55,312 nucleotides of DNA from UBA6165 sp044233745 (GCA_044233745.1 JBIIJN010000008.1:1-55312), one strand, 5' to 3'. Counted from the stretch's first letter, positions 32,888 to 41,933 are shown. Notes: generated from the sequence alone by a model not told the origin. A program made the numbers and translations.

Positions 32888-35029
32888 ATGCTCAATATGA
32901 TGAACCAATTACACGCAAAATTTTTGAAGGTCGTTTTAATGGCTCTTTCAATGTCTTGCTGTCATTTTTCTTGGGCACAAAGTATCAGCAAAGGATTTCA
33001 AGCGCTAGAAATGCACGATTATTTTCGTTCCAAGAAAATCTTCGAAAAGAAGCTCAAAAAGGAAGCTTCTCCAGCGGCTTATGGTTTGGCAAAAATCTAC
33101 TACACCAATAACAATCCCTTCTACAATATTGATTCGGCGCATCGTTATATCGTACAATCTATTGAAACCTTTGATTTACTTAAAAACAAGAAAAAAGTTA
33201 AATATCAACGATTTGGATTTTCTTTAGACTCATTAATGACATTGCGTCAAGATGTTTCCAACGAACTTTTTGCGCGGGCCAGAAAAGAGGACAGCGAATC
33301 AGGTTATGCACGTTTTATTGCTGATAATTTTTGGGCTACGCAGGTTCCATATGCAGTGCTCTTGAGAGATTCATGTGCTTTCGAATATGCTGTTGCCAAT
33401 GGTACCTCTGATGCCATGACAGTCTTCATGGAAAAATACCCAACTTCTACTTTTGAAGCACGTGCTCAAGATTTGTTTTACCGTTTTCAGTTTGAAGAGC
33501 AAACACGTCTTGGGCAAGAAATCCACTTTGCTGATTTTATTAAAGACTTCCCTGAAAATCCCTACGTTAGCCAAGCCGACCAGCGGATTTTTCGCTTTTA
33601 TGAAGATAAAAGCACGATTAAATCCTATGAGAAGTTCATACAAAGCTACCCCAACAGCGCTTATGTTTCAGAGGCATGGATTCGTTTGTATAGGGTTTTT
33701 ATTCGTGAAAACGGCTTAGCATACCTGGGCATTTTCAAAAGCACCTATCCCAACTACCCTTTTATGCAGGAGTTGGAACAAGAAATAGCGCTTTTAAATG
33801 CTCAGTTGTTTCCTTTTATGCGCGGCAACAAATGGGGCTTTATGAATCACGAGGGGAAAATATTGATTCAAGCCAAGTTTGATTTTGTTGAGGCCTTTAG
33901 TCAAGGAAGAGCTATTGCAATCATGAATGACTTGTATGGATTTATCGACCCGATGGGAGCTTGGGTGATTCAAGCGCAGTTTTCAGACGTATTGCCTTTT
34001 CGTTTCAATCTAAGCGTGGTTTATGATGCTGATAGTAAGGCTGGGTTAATGAATCTTTTTGGAGAGTGGATTTTAAAACCTGATTTTGATGATATCATCC
34101 TGATCAACGATGAAAAGGTATGGGTTGAAAACGAAAGCAAATATGTGATCTACAACATCAAAACGAATCAATTTAGCCAAACACAATACACCGAGGTTTC
34201 TGATTTTGTTGACGGTTTGGCATTGGTGTCAGATACAAATGGATATGCGCTTATTGATATGAAAGGTGTCGCAAAATTCACTTATAACAATGAAATACAA
34301 CGCTTTGGGGATTTGTTTCTTGTGAGCATCAACGATTCTTTGGCTTTGGTTGATGATAATAACAAAGTAGTTTTGCCTTTTGACACTTACGATTTTGGCG
34401 CTTTTAATCCACAGGGATTGACCGCATTTGTCTTGCATGAAAAATTGGGCTACATCAATGCCGACGGAGCCATTGCCATTGAACCTCGCTTGGATATGTT
34501 TCCGAATTGGGAAATTTTTGCTTCGTTTTACAATGGTTATGCTAAAGCCTACAATCAAAAGGCAAAAAAATTCGGATTAATCGATGAAAAAGGTTTATGG
34601 ATTTTACAAGCCAAATACAACGATGTATCCTTTTACTCCAATAACATTGCTGTTCAAATTACCGATAAATGGGAGTATATCAATGCAACAGGGCAACGGC
34701 TGAATATTGGTGTTTTTGACCGCGCTGAATCGTTTATGGACGGTGTGGCCTTGGTTTTTCGCGATGAGAAGGTTGGATTGATTAACCCCAAAGGTGAAAT
34801 TATCGTTCCTATCGAAATGCAACGTGTCAATCGAATTACTGAAGAAATTTTGCGTTGGGAAGATGCCACTGGAAAACTTTGGTTGGGCGCAAACGACGGA
34901 ACTTTGATTTGGCCAGAATCTTGTGAAAAAATTGACAAAATTGACGATTACCAAATTCGTTTCATCAGTAACCAAGAGGTCTATTATTACCTTATAAAAG
35001 AAAAACGAATCGTTTCAGCTTTACCATAA
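32888..35029 (+). CDS. WG-repeat protein with N-terminal TPR-like region, secreted
   Basis: A 713-aa protein. The signal peptide ends about HFSWAQ (residue 31). Residues 35-320 are helical repeats resembling TPR/outer-membrane lipoprotein-like units (SISKGFQALEMHDYF, ASPAAYGLAKIYY, DFIKDFPENPYVSQAD, KFIQSYPNSAYVSEAW). From about 325 on there are seven or eight WG-type units (NKWGFMNHEGKILIQAKFDFV, LYGFIDPMGAWVIQAQF, KFGLIDEKGLWILQAKY, KVGLINPKGEIIV). Function unknown. ATG at 32888 with alternatives at 32897 or 32900. It overlaps the next gene by one base (TAATG). Confidence 0.85.
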   Translation: MLNMMNQLHAKFLKVVLMALSMSCCHFSWAQSISKGFQALEMHDYFRSKKIFEKKLKKEASPAAYGLAKIYYTNNNPFYNIDSAHRYIVQSIETFDLLKNKKKVKYQRFGFSLDSLMTLRQDVSNELFARARKEDSESGYARFIADNFWATQVPYAVLLRDSCAFEYAVANGTSDAMTVFMEKYPTSTFEARAQDLFYRFQFEEQTRLGQEIHFADFIKDFPENPYVSQADQRIFRFYEDKSTIKSYEKFIQSYPNSAYVSEAWIRLYRVFIRENGLAYLGIFKSTYPNYPFMQELEQEIALLNAQLFPFMRGNKWGFMNHEGKILIQAKFDFVEAFSQGRAIAIMNDLYGFIDPMGAWVIQAQFSDVLPFRFNLSVVYDADSKAGLMNLFGEWILKPDFDDIILINDEKVWVENESKYVIYNIKTNQFSQTQYTEVSDFVDGLALVSDTNGYALIDMKGVAKFTYNNEIQRFGDLFLVSINDSLALVDDNNKVVLPFDTYDFGAFNPQGLTAFVLHEKLGYINADGAIAIEPRLDMFPNWEIFASFYNGYAKAYNQKAKKFGLIDEKGLWILQAKYNDVSFYSNNIAVQITDKWEYINATGQRLNIGVFDRAESFMDGVALVFRDEKVGLINPKGEIIVPIEMQRVNRITEEILRWEDATGKLWLGANDGTLIWPESCEKIDKIDDYQIRFISNQEVYYYLIKEKRIVSALP

Positions 35030-35838
35030 TGGAGAATGCACTTGACTTTATAGAAAAACGCCGTTGGGGCATCATCGTCACTTTTATGGCGCATGTTGGT
35101 CTACTGCTCTACTTGCAGATCGAAACGTATGACTTTAAACTTCCAGAAAGCACTTTTGAAGTAATGTCGGAGGTTACGGAATATGACGATTATATTGAAA
35201 TAAACCCAGATCACGTCATCACAGAGGAAGAGTTTAATGCTAATTCGAACGCGGATGTGCGGAATATGGCCTCTAATGCAAACGACAAAAGAGAAAGGTC
35301 ATACGACAATTATTCTAGTTCCTCTATTGATTCTAAAGTGGAACAAAATGCGCGCGATTTGGAACAGCAATACTTTAATGAATTTGCCAGCGGTCGTCCG
35401 AATGCATCAGGCGGAGAACAAAATTCGTCAAATGGTGGAGCAAGTACTCCTTCAAACACCAATAGCTCAACCAAACCCAACAATTCCGATAATACCAATG
35501 CTGCAAATCAAGGCGGAGGTAATCAATATGCCGGGAAAACAATGGTGAAATATGAACTTGTTGATCGAGTACCTCACAACAACAACGACTGGCATGTCAG
35601 AAATCCAGGATACACTTGCGGCAGTAACTCAAATGGCATTGTAGCAGTTGCCATACGCGTGAATCAAAATGGTGATGTGGTGAGCGCACGCTATGTCGCT
35701 GAAATGTCGAATGGCGCCAATAGTTGTATGATCGAACAAGCCGAACGATATGCTAAAATGTCGAGGTTTGCATACAGCGGAGGGGCTCCTAAATCTCAAG
35801 ACGGTTTTATTTATTACACCTTTGTTTCAAGAAAATAA
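35029..35838 (+). CDS. Single-pass membrane protein with TonB-C-like domain
   Basis: A 269-aa protein with a short cytoplasmic start, one membrane helix (about 13-32, GIIVTFMAHVGLLLYL), an acidic region, a low-complexity linker rich in Asn, Ser and Gly (about 115-170), and a C-terminal domain with NSNGIVAVAIRVNQNGDVVSARYVAE. That pattern resembles the C-terminal domain of TonB energy transducers, including the strand order. No ExbB/ExbD genes are nearby. Both ends overlap neighbours by one base (TAATG), so the three genes 32888-36722 form one translationally coupled unit. Confidence 0.75.
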   Translation: MENALDFIEKRRWGIIVTFMAHVGLLLYLQIETYDFKLPESTFEVMSEVTEYDDYIEINPDHVITEEEFNANSNADVRNMASNANDKRERSYDNYSSSSIDSKVEQNARDLEQQYFNEFASGRPNASGGEQNSSNGGASTPSNTNSSTKPNNSDNTNAANQGGGNQYAGKTMVKYELVDRVPHNNNDWHVRNPGYTCGSNSNGIVAVAIRVNQNGDVVSARYVAEMSNGANSCMIEQAERYAKMSRFAYSGGAPKSQDGFIYYTFVSRK

Positions 35839-36722
35839 TGCCCAGTATTCGTCATATCGCGCATCGGGTTTTTCCAAAATTTTTGGTGGAATACATCCAA
35901 AAAAAGAAAAAGAACAAACGCAATTCTGAGCTTCAAAAACAAGCGAATTCAGGTGGGTTGACTAAAGAAGAATTGGTTCAACAACTTCAATCGATGGGCA
36001 TTATACAAGGCGATGTGCTTTTGGTGCATGCAGCGCTCTCGAAAATTGGTTTTATTGAAGAAGGTCCGAAAACACTTGTTGAAAGTTTGATTGAAGTACT
36101 TGGAAATGAGGGACATCTGCTCATGCCTACTAGTTCAAACAATGGCCGGCAATTGGATTTCATTCAAAGTAAACCGCGCTTTGATGTGAAAAACACAGCT
36201 TCTAAAATGGGCGCTATAAGTGAATATTTCAGAAAAATGCCCCATGTCAAACGCAGCCTGCACCCAACAGAAAGTGTGGCGTGTTTGGGTCCAAACGCCG
36301 ATGAATTTGTGCGCGGGCATTTCGGTGCGCTCACAGCCTATCAAACGGATTCGCCCTTTGGTAAAGTGATTGAAAAAAACGGCAAAATTTTAATGATTGG
36401 TGTCACTTTCGATAACGCAGGCACCAATGTCCACTGTTTGGAAGACGCGCTTGATTTCCCCTACCCGATTTATCATCCAGAAATTTTCGAAGCGGATGTT
36501 GTTGATGAAAACGGTAAAATCCATCATGTGAAAACCAAAGTTCACGACCCCGAATGGTCTGCCAAACGCTATTGTGACTTTCTGATTCCAATTTTTGAGA
36601 AATCGGGTGTGTTGACCAAGTACAAACTTGGTGAAGCAGAAACCTTGGTGATTGACGCCAAAGCCATGTTTGAAAAAATGAAGGAGTTGTTGGAAAAGGG
36701 AAACACGATTTATAAGGTGTGA
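35838..36722 (+). CDS. AAC(3)-family N-acetyltransferase (YokD-like)
   Basis: A 294-aa member of the aminoglycoside 3-N-acetyltransferase family. Visible: LLVHAALSKIGFIEEGPKTLV, the histidine motif HPTESVACLGPNADEF, HFGALTAYQTDSPFG, and the GVTFDNAGTNVHCLEDALDFPY block. Chromosomal members often act on cell-surface sugars or other amines rather than antibiotics, so resistance should not be assumed. The N-terminus is basic. It is the last gene of the coupled trio. Confidence 0.85.
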   Translation: MPSIRHIAHRVFPKFLVEYIQKKKKNKRNSELQKQANSGGLTKEELVQQLQSMGIIQGDVLLVHAALSKIGFIEEGPKTLVESLIEVLGNEGHLLMPTSSNNGRQLDFIQSKPRFDVKNTASKMGAISEYFRKMPHVKRSLHPTESVACLGPNADEFVRGHFGALTAYQTDSPFGKVIEKNGKILMIGVTFDNAGTNVHCLEDALDFPYPIYHPEIFEADVVDENGKIHHVKTKVHDPEWSAKRYCDFLIPIFEKSGVLTKYKLGEAETLVIDAKAMFEKMKELLEKGNTIYKV

Positions 36723-36814
36723 TTGATTTCCTGAACAAGAGATTTTTTCCTATCACAACGTGAACAACACCAATTAATCTGGTTCATTTAGATTTTCAGA
36801 AAAGCAGAATTTTA

Positions 36815-36931
36815 ATCAGCGATTATCCGCTAGATCAGCGTCATCTGCGTTCTATAAAAATTTCTTAAATGGAACGCAGATTAACTCCGTTGCTGCTTCG
36901 CGGTGAGCGGATAACGCAGATTTACACAGAT
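36815..36931. repeat. Inverted repeat of the ATCTGCGTTC...GAACGCAGAT type
   Basis: The inner arms ATCTGCGTTC (36843-36852) and GAACGCAGAT (36872-36881) are perfect complements. An outer pair (ATTATCCGC near 36822-36830; GCGGATAAC at 36907-36915) nearly matches, followed by ACGCAGATTTACACAGAT. Similar modules are common between genes in many bacteria (recalled, not searched). It lies between two convergent genes. Confidence 0.6.
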
Positions 36932-36975
36932 TTTCTTTGATAGAAATTACTCAATTGGTGGATTGCAAAAAAGGT

Positions 36976-37740
36976 CTAAAAATACTTGTCTTCTACCCCC
37001 AATCCAAACAAAGCAAAATCATATTTCGCGGGGTCATTGGGGTCGAGTTCATCCAAAATCAGGTGAATTTCTTCCAAAGTGCGCCAATCGTCTTGTTTTC
37101 GCTGTGTCATATTGAACTTTCTCGCCACTCGAGATGTGTGTACATCCAAGGGTATTCTCAGTTCCGACTTCGGAATGTTTTTCCAAATACCCAAATCCAC
37201 GTTTTTATTGGCATCGCGAACCATCCAACGCAAAAACATGTTCAATCGCTTAGAAGAACTGCCTTTCAAGGGGTTAGAAATATGTTTTTCGGTTCTTGAA
37301 AAATGAGGGGTTTCTAAAAATTGTGTTCGGAAATTGACGATTCTACCTTTCACGCCATGAATCGACGCATGGGCTGAAAACAGAACTTCCAAGCTTTCAT
37401 GTTGCTCATACACGTTTTTTAAAGCCCGAAAGAAAAAAAGTAAATCTTCAGTATTGAAAGTACGGTGAACAAAAGTGAAGTGTTGCCAATCTTTTTCACG
37501 GGTGTTCTTCAGGAAATTATAGGGTTGGTGGTCCATACATTCCAAGATACGCTCCGTACTTTTTATGATTGATTTCCGATTTCCCCAAGCAATTGTTGAG
37601 GACAGCAATCCAACGATTTCTTGGTCTTGTGTTTTATGAAAACGATGTACAATGCCCAATGGGTCTTCAGCTAAAAAGTCCGGTTTTTCAAAGCGTTCGG
37701 CCTGTTCGTCGAGAAAAATTTTGAGTTGAGACAGTTTCAT
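36976..37740 (-). CDS. TIGR02757-family protein
   Basis: A 254-aa protein matching the conserved family TIGR02757, common in Bacteroidota and of unknown function. Characteristic stretches are DPLGIVHRFHKTQDQEIVGLLSSTIAWGNR, FTFVHRTFNTEDLLFFFRAL, RLNMFLRWMVRDA and PLDVHTSRVARKFNM. The fold is predicted to be related to helix-hairpin-helix DNA glycosylases, from family knowledge. It starts 3 bases after the stop of the LolD-like gene and is probably co-transcribed with it. Confidence 0.85.
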   Translation of the reverse strand: MKLSQLKIFLDEQAERFEKPDFLAEDPLGIVHRFHKTQDQEIVGLLSSTIAWGNRKSIIKSTERILECMDHQPYNFLKNTREKDWQHFTFVHRTFNTEDLLFFFRALKNVYEQHESLEVLFSAHASIHGVKGRIVNFRTQFLETPHFSRTEKHISNPLKGSSSKRLNMFLRWMVRDANKNVDLGIWKNIPKSELRIPLDVHTSRVARKFNMTQRKQDDWRTLEEIHLILDELDPNDPAKYDFALFGLGVEDKYF

Positions 37741-37743
37741 GAA

Positions 37744-38397
37744 TTAAATCAAAATCCCGTCGTGCATGGTCAATTTTCGATCAGCTAAATCTGCCAAATC
37801 CATGTTGTGGGTTACAATGATGAACGTTTGATTGAAATCTTCGCGCAACTGTAGAATCAGCTGGTGCAATTCATGGGCATTTTGCGAATCCAAATTACCA
37901 GAAGGTTCATCTGCCAGAATAAACTTCGGACTGTTTATCAAGGCTCTGGCCACAGCGATGCGCTGTTGTTCTCCACCTGAAAGCTGTACAGGTTTATGAC
38001 TCGCGCGCGCTTCCAATCCAAAATAAGTTAACAGTTCTTGGGCCTTGTCTTCTACCTGTTTTTTGCTTTTTGTTTTGTTTAAAAACCCAGGCAAACAGAT
38101 GTTTTCGAGCGCAGAAAACTCGGGCAATAACTGGTGGAATTGAAATACGAACCCCAAGGATTGATTCCGGAAATCTGCCAATGCATTTTTGGATAATTTG
38201 AAGGGATTGACACCATCAATTTCTAAAGCACCGCTATCAGGTTGATCCAAAGTTCCTAAAATCTGAAGCAAGGTAGTCTTTCCGGCACCTGAGCGACCAA
38301 CAATTGAAATAATTTCCTTCTCCTGAACTTGTAGATTGAGGTTTTTCAATACTTCAAGCGTACCGAATTTTTTGGAAATATTTTGGGCGTTGAGCAT
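37744..38397 (-). CDS. ABC transporter ATP-binding protein, LolD-like
   Basis: A 217-aa ABC ATPase with Walker A GRSGAGKTTL, Q-loop around FVFQFHQLLPEF, signature LSGGEQQRIAVARAL, Walker B FILADEPSG and the H-loop VTH. The length and QLLPEFSALENI pattern resemble LolD/FtsE/MacB ATPases used in lipoprotein release or export. No membrane partner (LolC/E) adjoins it. A TACCTTCG box (38402-38409) ends four bases before its ATG. Confidence 0.88.
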   Translation of the reverse strand: MLNAQNISKKFGTLEVLKNLNLQVQEKEIISIVGRSGAGKTTLLQILGTLDQPDSGALEIDGVNPFKLSKNALADFRNQSLGFVFQFHQLLPEFSALENICLPGFLNKTKSKKQVEDKAQELLTYFGLEARASHKPVQLSGGEQQRIAVARALINSPKFILADEPSGNLDSQNAHELHQLILQLREDFNQTFIIVTHNMDLADLADRKLTMHDGILI

Positions 38398-38401
38398 ACT
38401 A

Positions 38402-38409
38402 CGAAGGTA
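38402..38409 (-). promoter_or_regulatory. -7 box immediately before the LolD-like gene
   Basis: Reads TACCTTCG on the minus strand (TAnnTTCG variant) and ends four bases before the ATG at 38397. Confidence 0.45.
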
Positions 38410-38430
38410 GAGAAAAGTTGAACTACTTGA

Positions 38431-39399
38431 TTATTTCACCCGAAGAGTTTGACCTTCCCGAATTATTGAAGAAGCCTTGATTTTATTCAATTTACAAAGC
38501 TTGGCAACTGTGGTGCGGTGCTTGCGTGCAATAGAAGAAAGCGTTTCGCCCCTTTTTACTTTATGATATTTGGCTGCTGAAGGTGTTCGCGTAGTGGTAA
38601 CTGCGCCCGTTGTGCTCGAAGCTACAGGTGGCGTTGACTGTCCAACTGGTGTGAATAAACCTTTGTGAATGAACACATTATCATCTAGCAATTCACCCAA
38701 TTCAAAATCAATCAAAAACTCTGGATTAATAGGCAAATCGTAAAAACGCACTTCAAAATGCAAATGTGCACCGTAAGAACGTCCAGTGTTTCCTCCCAAA
38801 CCAATGGGCTGACCTGCCACTACAAGTTCATTTGGCGCAACAAATAATTTCGATAAGTGTGCATAATAGGTTTCCAATCCGTTGTAATGTCTGATTACCA
38901 CCAAATTACCATAACCACCATCGTTGAATTTAGAATAGCGAATTCTTCCTGAAAATGCGGCATAAATGGTATCACCAACATTACAGTTGATATCAATTCC
39001 ATAGTGCATACGCCCTTTTCTCCAACCGTAACGCGAGGTAACCACATCTTCCAGAGGCATCACAAAACTGTTGTGCACAGAATCTACAGCGCAGATCCAA
39101 ATGGTATCATTGATGTGTTCGAAATTGTACCTGCGGGCTTCTGGGCTGTAGCAAATTTCGGTATCCCAATAATTGATTAAATCAAAGGTGGTATCCGCAT
39201 CCATCAAGCTTTGCAAATGGCGATTCATGATGCCATCGAAAAATCTATCGTGTTCATATTCCCATTTAAAATTGGAATAGAGCAACACGCGACCTTTATC
39301 CGTATCAATAGTATCGATTACGATTTGCGCGTTTAATTGTGATGCGGATATAATACAAATCCACGTCAGTGCTAAAGCATAGAACAGACGATTGGGCAT
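38431..39399 (-). CDS. M23-family peptidase with C-terminal LysM domain
   Basis: A 322-aa exported protein. From ATG 39399 there is a signal peptide (LFYALALTWICIISASQLNAQ). A LytM/M23 domain follows in the middle, with the zinc ligands in HYGIDINC and HLHFEVRF, plus GNLVVIRHYNGLETYYAHLS. After a threonine/proline linker, a single LysM domain (KVKRGETLSSIARKHRTTV) closes the protein. Such enzymes cut or bind peptidoglycan during growth or division. The longer frame from 39453 reads into the tRNA gene and is rejected. Confidence 0.92.
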   Translation of the reverse strand: MPNRLFYALALTWICIISASQLNAQIVIDTIDTDKGRVLLYSNFKWEYEHDRFFDGIMNRHLQSLMDADTTFDLINYWDTEICYSPEARRYNFEHINDTIWICAVDSVHNSFVMPLEDVVTSRYGWRKGRMHYGIDINCNVGDTIYAAFSGRIRYSKFNDGGYGNLVVIRHYNGLETYYAHLSKLFVAPNELVVAGQPIGLGGNTGRSYGAHLHFEVRFYDLPINPEFLIDFELGELLDDNVFIHKGLFTPVGQSTPPVASSTTGAVTTTRTPSAAKYHKVKRGETLSSIARKHRTTVAKLCKLNKIKASSIIREGQTLRVK

Positions 39400-39420
39400 G
39401 GGTTTAATAATTTGGTTTTG

Positions 39421-39495
39421 TCGGGGTGAGAGGATTCGAACCTCCGACCACACGCCCCCCAGACGTGTACTCTAACCTGGCTGAGCTACACCCCG
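39421..39495 (-). tRNA. tRNA-Pro (anticodon GGG)
   Basis: The minus strand begins CGGGGTG and ends CACCCCGA. It folds into a full cloverleaf with D-stem GCTC, anticodon stem CACGT/GCGTG, loop CTGGGGG and T-arm GGAGG-TTCGAAT-CCTCT. The anticodon GGG reads CCC and CCU proline codons. The 3' CCA is not encoded. Its 3' end is 21 bases upstream of the peptidase ATG on the same strand. Confidence 0.93.
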
Positions 39496-39593
39496 AATTA
39501 AAAATTCAGCGCTGCAAAAGTAGTCATTTCACAAGGACGAAAATGATGCACGGTGAATAAAGTTTGTTAAAAATATGCTAAGAAAAACTTGGT

Positions 39594-40400
39594 CTATTCG
39601 CTTACCAACACATCAAATAATACGGCTTCGTTGGGTTTCACATTGTCCACGCTGCCTTTTTTGCCAAAGGCATAAGTGCTCGGAATATAAATCCAAAGCA
39701 AATCGCCATGACATGCGAATTCCATGCCCATGTTCAATCCCGGGAGGTTGCTTCCACTACCCAATTTAAATGAAAAAGGCGCACCGTTTTGAAAAGACGA
39801 ACTATAGCGCGGTTTTGATTCTGCATATGCGATGTATTCAATTTCCACTTCATCGCCGATTTTGAGTTTTTGCGCATTTGGAAGACGTTCAAAAACATAC
39901 ACTTTAACGCCGTCGATGCTGTGTTGTTCTTTCATTTTTTCTACCACTTTCACGCGCAACCAATTATCGGAATTGGGTGGAACAGAGCCGGGTATTCCAG
40001 CTTTTCCTCGAGCCAATTCGGCAGGCAGAAAGATTTCAACATCGTCACCTACGCGCAATTGCTCGAAAGCCAAATCCCAGCCTTTGGTTTGCATACTCCA
40101 GCCCACCATAAACGGAATGGGTTTGCCTATTTTTTCATTTGAATCAAAAATATTTCCATCTTTCAGCCAACATGAATAGTCGATTTTTACAACATCACCC
40201 TTGCGCAATGAATCTCCTGCGCCGTGTTCAAAATATCGAATCACAATCCCATTGTCAAAAACCAACGAATCTTTGGCAACAGCAACAGGTTCTTCATATA
40301 AATCATCGTTTTCCACGCCTTGATCATCGTCGTTGACACCAGATAAGTCACAAGAAAAAACCAAGGGAAAAATCAATAAAAGCCAAATGTATTTGTTCAT
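39594..40400 (-). CDS. Lipoprotein with two FKBP-type peptidyl-prolyl isomerase domains
   Basis: A 268-aa lipoprotein with lipobox VFSC at residue 17 and an acidic linker. FKBP domain 1 (about 40-155) shows GDVVKIDYSCWLKDGNIFDSN, FMVG, GWDLAFEQLRVGDDVEIFLPAELARG. Domain 2 (about 160-268) shows GDEVEIEYIAYAE, FKLGSGSNLPGLNMGM, IYIPSTYAFGKKG. FKBP proteins speed folding around proline; here it should act in the periplasm. It begins 1 base after the stop of the other FKBP gene. Confidence 0.9.
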   Translation of the reverse strand: MNKYIWLLLIFPLVFSCDLSGVNDDDQGVENDDLYEEPVAVAKDSLVFDNGIVIRYFEHGAGDSLRKGDVVKIDYSCWLKDGNIFDSNEKIGKPIPFMVGWSMQTKGWDLAFEQLRVGDDVEIFLPAELARGKAGIPGSVPPNSDNWLRVKVVEKMKEQHSIDGVKVYVFERLPNAQKLKIGDEVEIEYIAYAESKPRYSSSFQNGAPFSFKLGSGSNLPGLNMGMEFACHGDLLWIYIPSTYAFGKKGSVDNVKPNEAVLFDVLVSE

Positions 40401-40401
40401 G

Positions 40402-40920
40402 TTATTTGCTTTGAGAAATGAAATGGATATCCATAATAATAGTTTCTAAAGGTGGAATTTTATTCATATCACCAATCAATCCATGAGCCAAGTGACTCGG
40501 GATGATGAAAATCCCTTTGTCGCCAACGCGCATTCGTTTTATGCCTTCCTGAAGACCACTTTCCACTTCACTGAAGTCAATTTTAAAAGTCGATGGGCCT
40601 GTTTCTTCTGAACTATAGAGCACTTCATCTGTGAGCAGCGACACTTTATAATCCACTTTGGCGTAATAACTGCGAACAGCGCTGTCACCATCACCTTGGC
40701 TGTAAATCATATAGCGCAAACCAGTTCCTGTTTCTACCATTTTCCAATTGGGGCGTCGTTTTAGGTATTGCTGAATGTAATATTCTTCTTCTTCCGAAAA
40801 TTCGGTATTCATTTCAATAGAATCATCCTTGGTCCATGAAACCAACTCGTCTTTTTCCTCGTTTTCACAAGAAATAAAAAGCGTAAGCAAAAAGACCCCA
40901 ATCACACTTAACCTAATCAT
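40402..40920 (-). CDS. FKBP-type peptidyl-prolyl isomerase lipoprotein, GldI-like
   Basis: A 172-aa lipoprotein (LFISC lipobox at about residue 18) with an acidic leader and one FKBP domain: GTGLRYMIYSQGDGDS, AKVDYKVSLLTDEVLYSSEE, VESGLQEGIKRMRVGDKGIFIIPSHLAHG. The small single-domain FKBP lipoprotein beside a DHH phosphoesterase resembles gldI, a gliding-motility lipoprotein of Flavobacterium, but I am not sure enough to name it. It overlaps the end of the DHH gene by 8 bases. Confidence 0.85.
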   Translation of the reverse strand: MIRLSVIGVFLLTLFISCENEEKDELVSWTKDDSIEMNTEFSEEEEYYIQQYLKRRPNWKMVETGTGLRYMIYSQGDGDSAVRSYYAKVDYKVSLLTDEVLYSSEETGPSTFKIDFSEVESGLQEGIKRMRVGDKGIFIIPSHLAHGLIGDMNKIPPLETIIMDIHFISQSK

Positions 40921-41932
40921 TTTGAAGTACTTCTTTAAATTTGGCTATGGCATCGGCTAATGTTCCATCAAAGCGCCCACCAGAAGCCTGTTGATGTCCG
41001 CCGCCTTGAAAATATTGTTGCGCGATGGCATTTACGGTTTTATCTGCTTTTGAGCGCATCGAAATGCGAATGTAGCCGTCTTCTTCTTTGAAAAATGCAG
41101 CTCTCGTAACACCTTTTATGGAAAGTGCCACATTCACCAAACCTTCTGTGTCTCCTTTTTGCATGGGCAACCTTTTCATGTCTTCTTCTGATAAATACAA
41201 TACCGCAGCGCCCAAATCTGGCCAAACCTCCATACATTCACTCAAAATGTAAGAACGCAACTGAATACGCTCCAAAGTGTTATCATCAAAAGTGGTCTCA
41301 TGCACGGTAGTATGCTTCACACCGGCTTCCAACAACAAAGCCACCAGTTTATGCGTTTCGCTGCGCACAGAATTGAAACGGAAAGAACCCGTATCGGTTA
41401 CAATTCCCAAATACAAACAAGCGCCCAAAGCAGGTGTAATTTTATCGCTATGACCTGTGGCTAAAATCAATTCCATCAACAATTCGCAAGTAGAACAATG
41501 GTCGGGAAAGGAAAAACTCAAATCAAACTGCCCTAGATTGGGATGCATATGGTGGTCAATCATTATTTTTTTGGCAGGCGCATTTGCCAAAACAGGTTCC
41601 ATCTCATGCCCTACCCTTGAAAAATCATTGAAATCCAAACAAATTAATAAATCGGCACTATTCAACGTACTTTCAACTTCTGCCCTGTGATCTTGAAAGT
41701 TGCGAATAACTTTTTGCGCATCAGCCCATTGAATAAATTCTGGCGCCACATCCGGGTGACAAACGCTAATCTCTTTTTCAGAACTCCAACTTTTCAACCA
41801 ATGATACATGGCCATTGAACTTCCCACGGAATCACCGTCGGGCGATTTGTGAGAAACAACAGTTATGCGCTCCGCCACTTCTACAAGGGATATGAATTTG
41901 TTGATGTCGGATTGTGTGAATGGGTGGGTCAT
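40913..41932 (-). CDS. DHH/DHHA1 phosphoesterase (NrnA-like)
   Basis: A 339-aa protein of the DHH family. NrnA-type members degrade short oligoribonucleotides and dephosphorylate pAp. Visible: SHKSPDGDSVGSS (DHH motif I), CLDFND, the DHH triad in MIDHHMHP, the GIVTDTGSFRF block, and the C-terminal DHHA1 motif GGGHQQASGGRF. The ATG at 41932 is 1 base after the dapA stop; the longer frame starts with TTG. Part of the ligA-to-FKBP operon. Confidence 0.9.
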   Translation of the reverse strand: MTHPFTQSDINKFISLVEVAERITVVSHKSPDGDSVGSSMAMYHWLKSWSSEKEISVCHPDVAPEFIQWADAQKVIRNFQDHRAEVESTLNSADLLICLDFNDFSRVGHEMEPVLANAPAKKIMIDHHMHPNLGQFDLSFSFPDHCSTCELLMELILATGHSDKITPALGACLYLGIVTDTGSFRFNSVRSETHKLVALLLEAGVKHTTVHETTFDDNTLERIQLRSYILSECMEVWPDLGAAVLYLSEEDMKRLPMQKGDTEGLVNVALSIKGVTRAAFFKEEDGYIRISMRSKADKTVNAIAQQYFQGGGHQQASGGRFDGTLADAIAKFKEVLQND

Positions 41933-41933
41933 A

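Noticed and set aside
35838..36722. Aminoglycoside resistance gene
   Set aside because: Family membership alone does not show resistance; it is a chromosomal gene in a coupled trio with no mobile-element signs.
39400..39453. N-terminal extension of the M23 peptidase frame
   Set aside because: The extra 18 codons read through the tRNA-Pro gene; the signal peptide starts at 39399.
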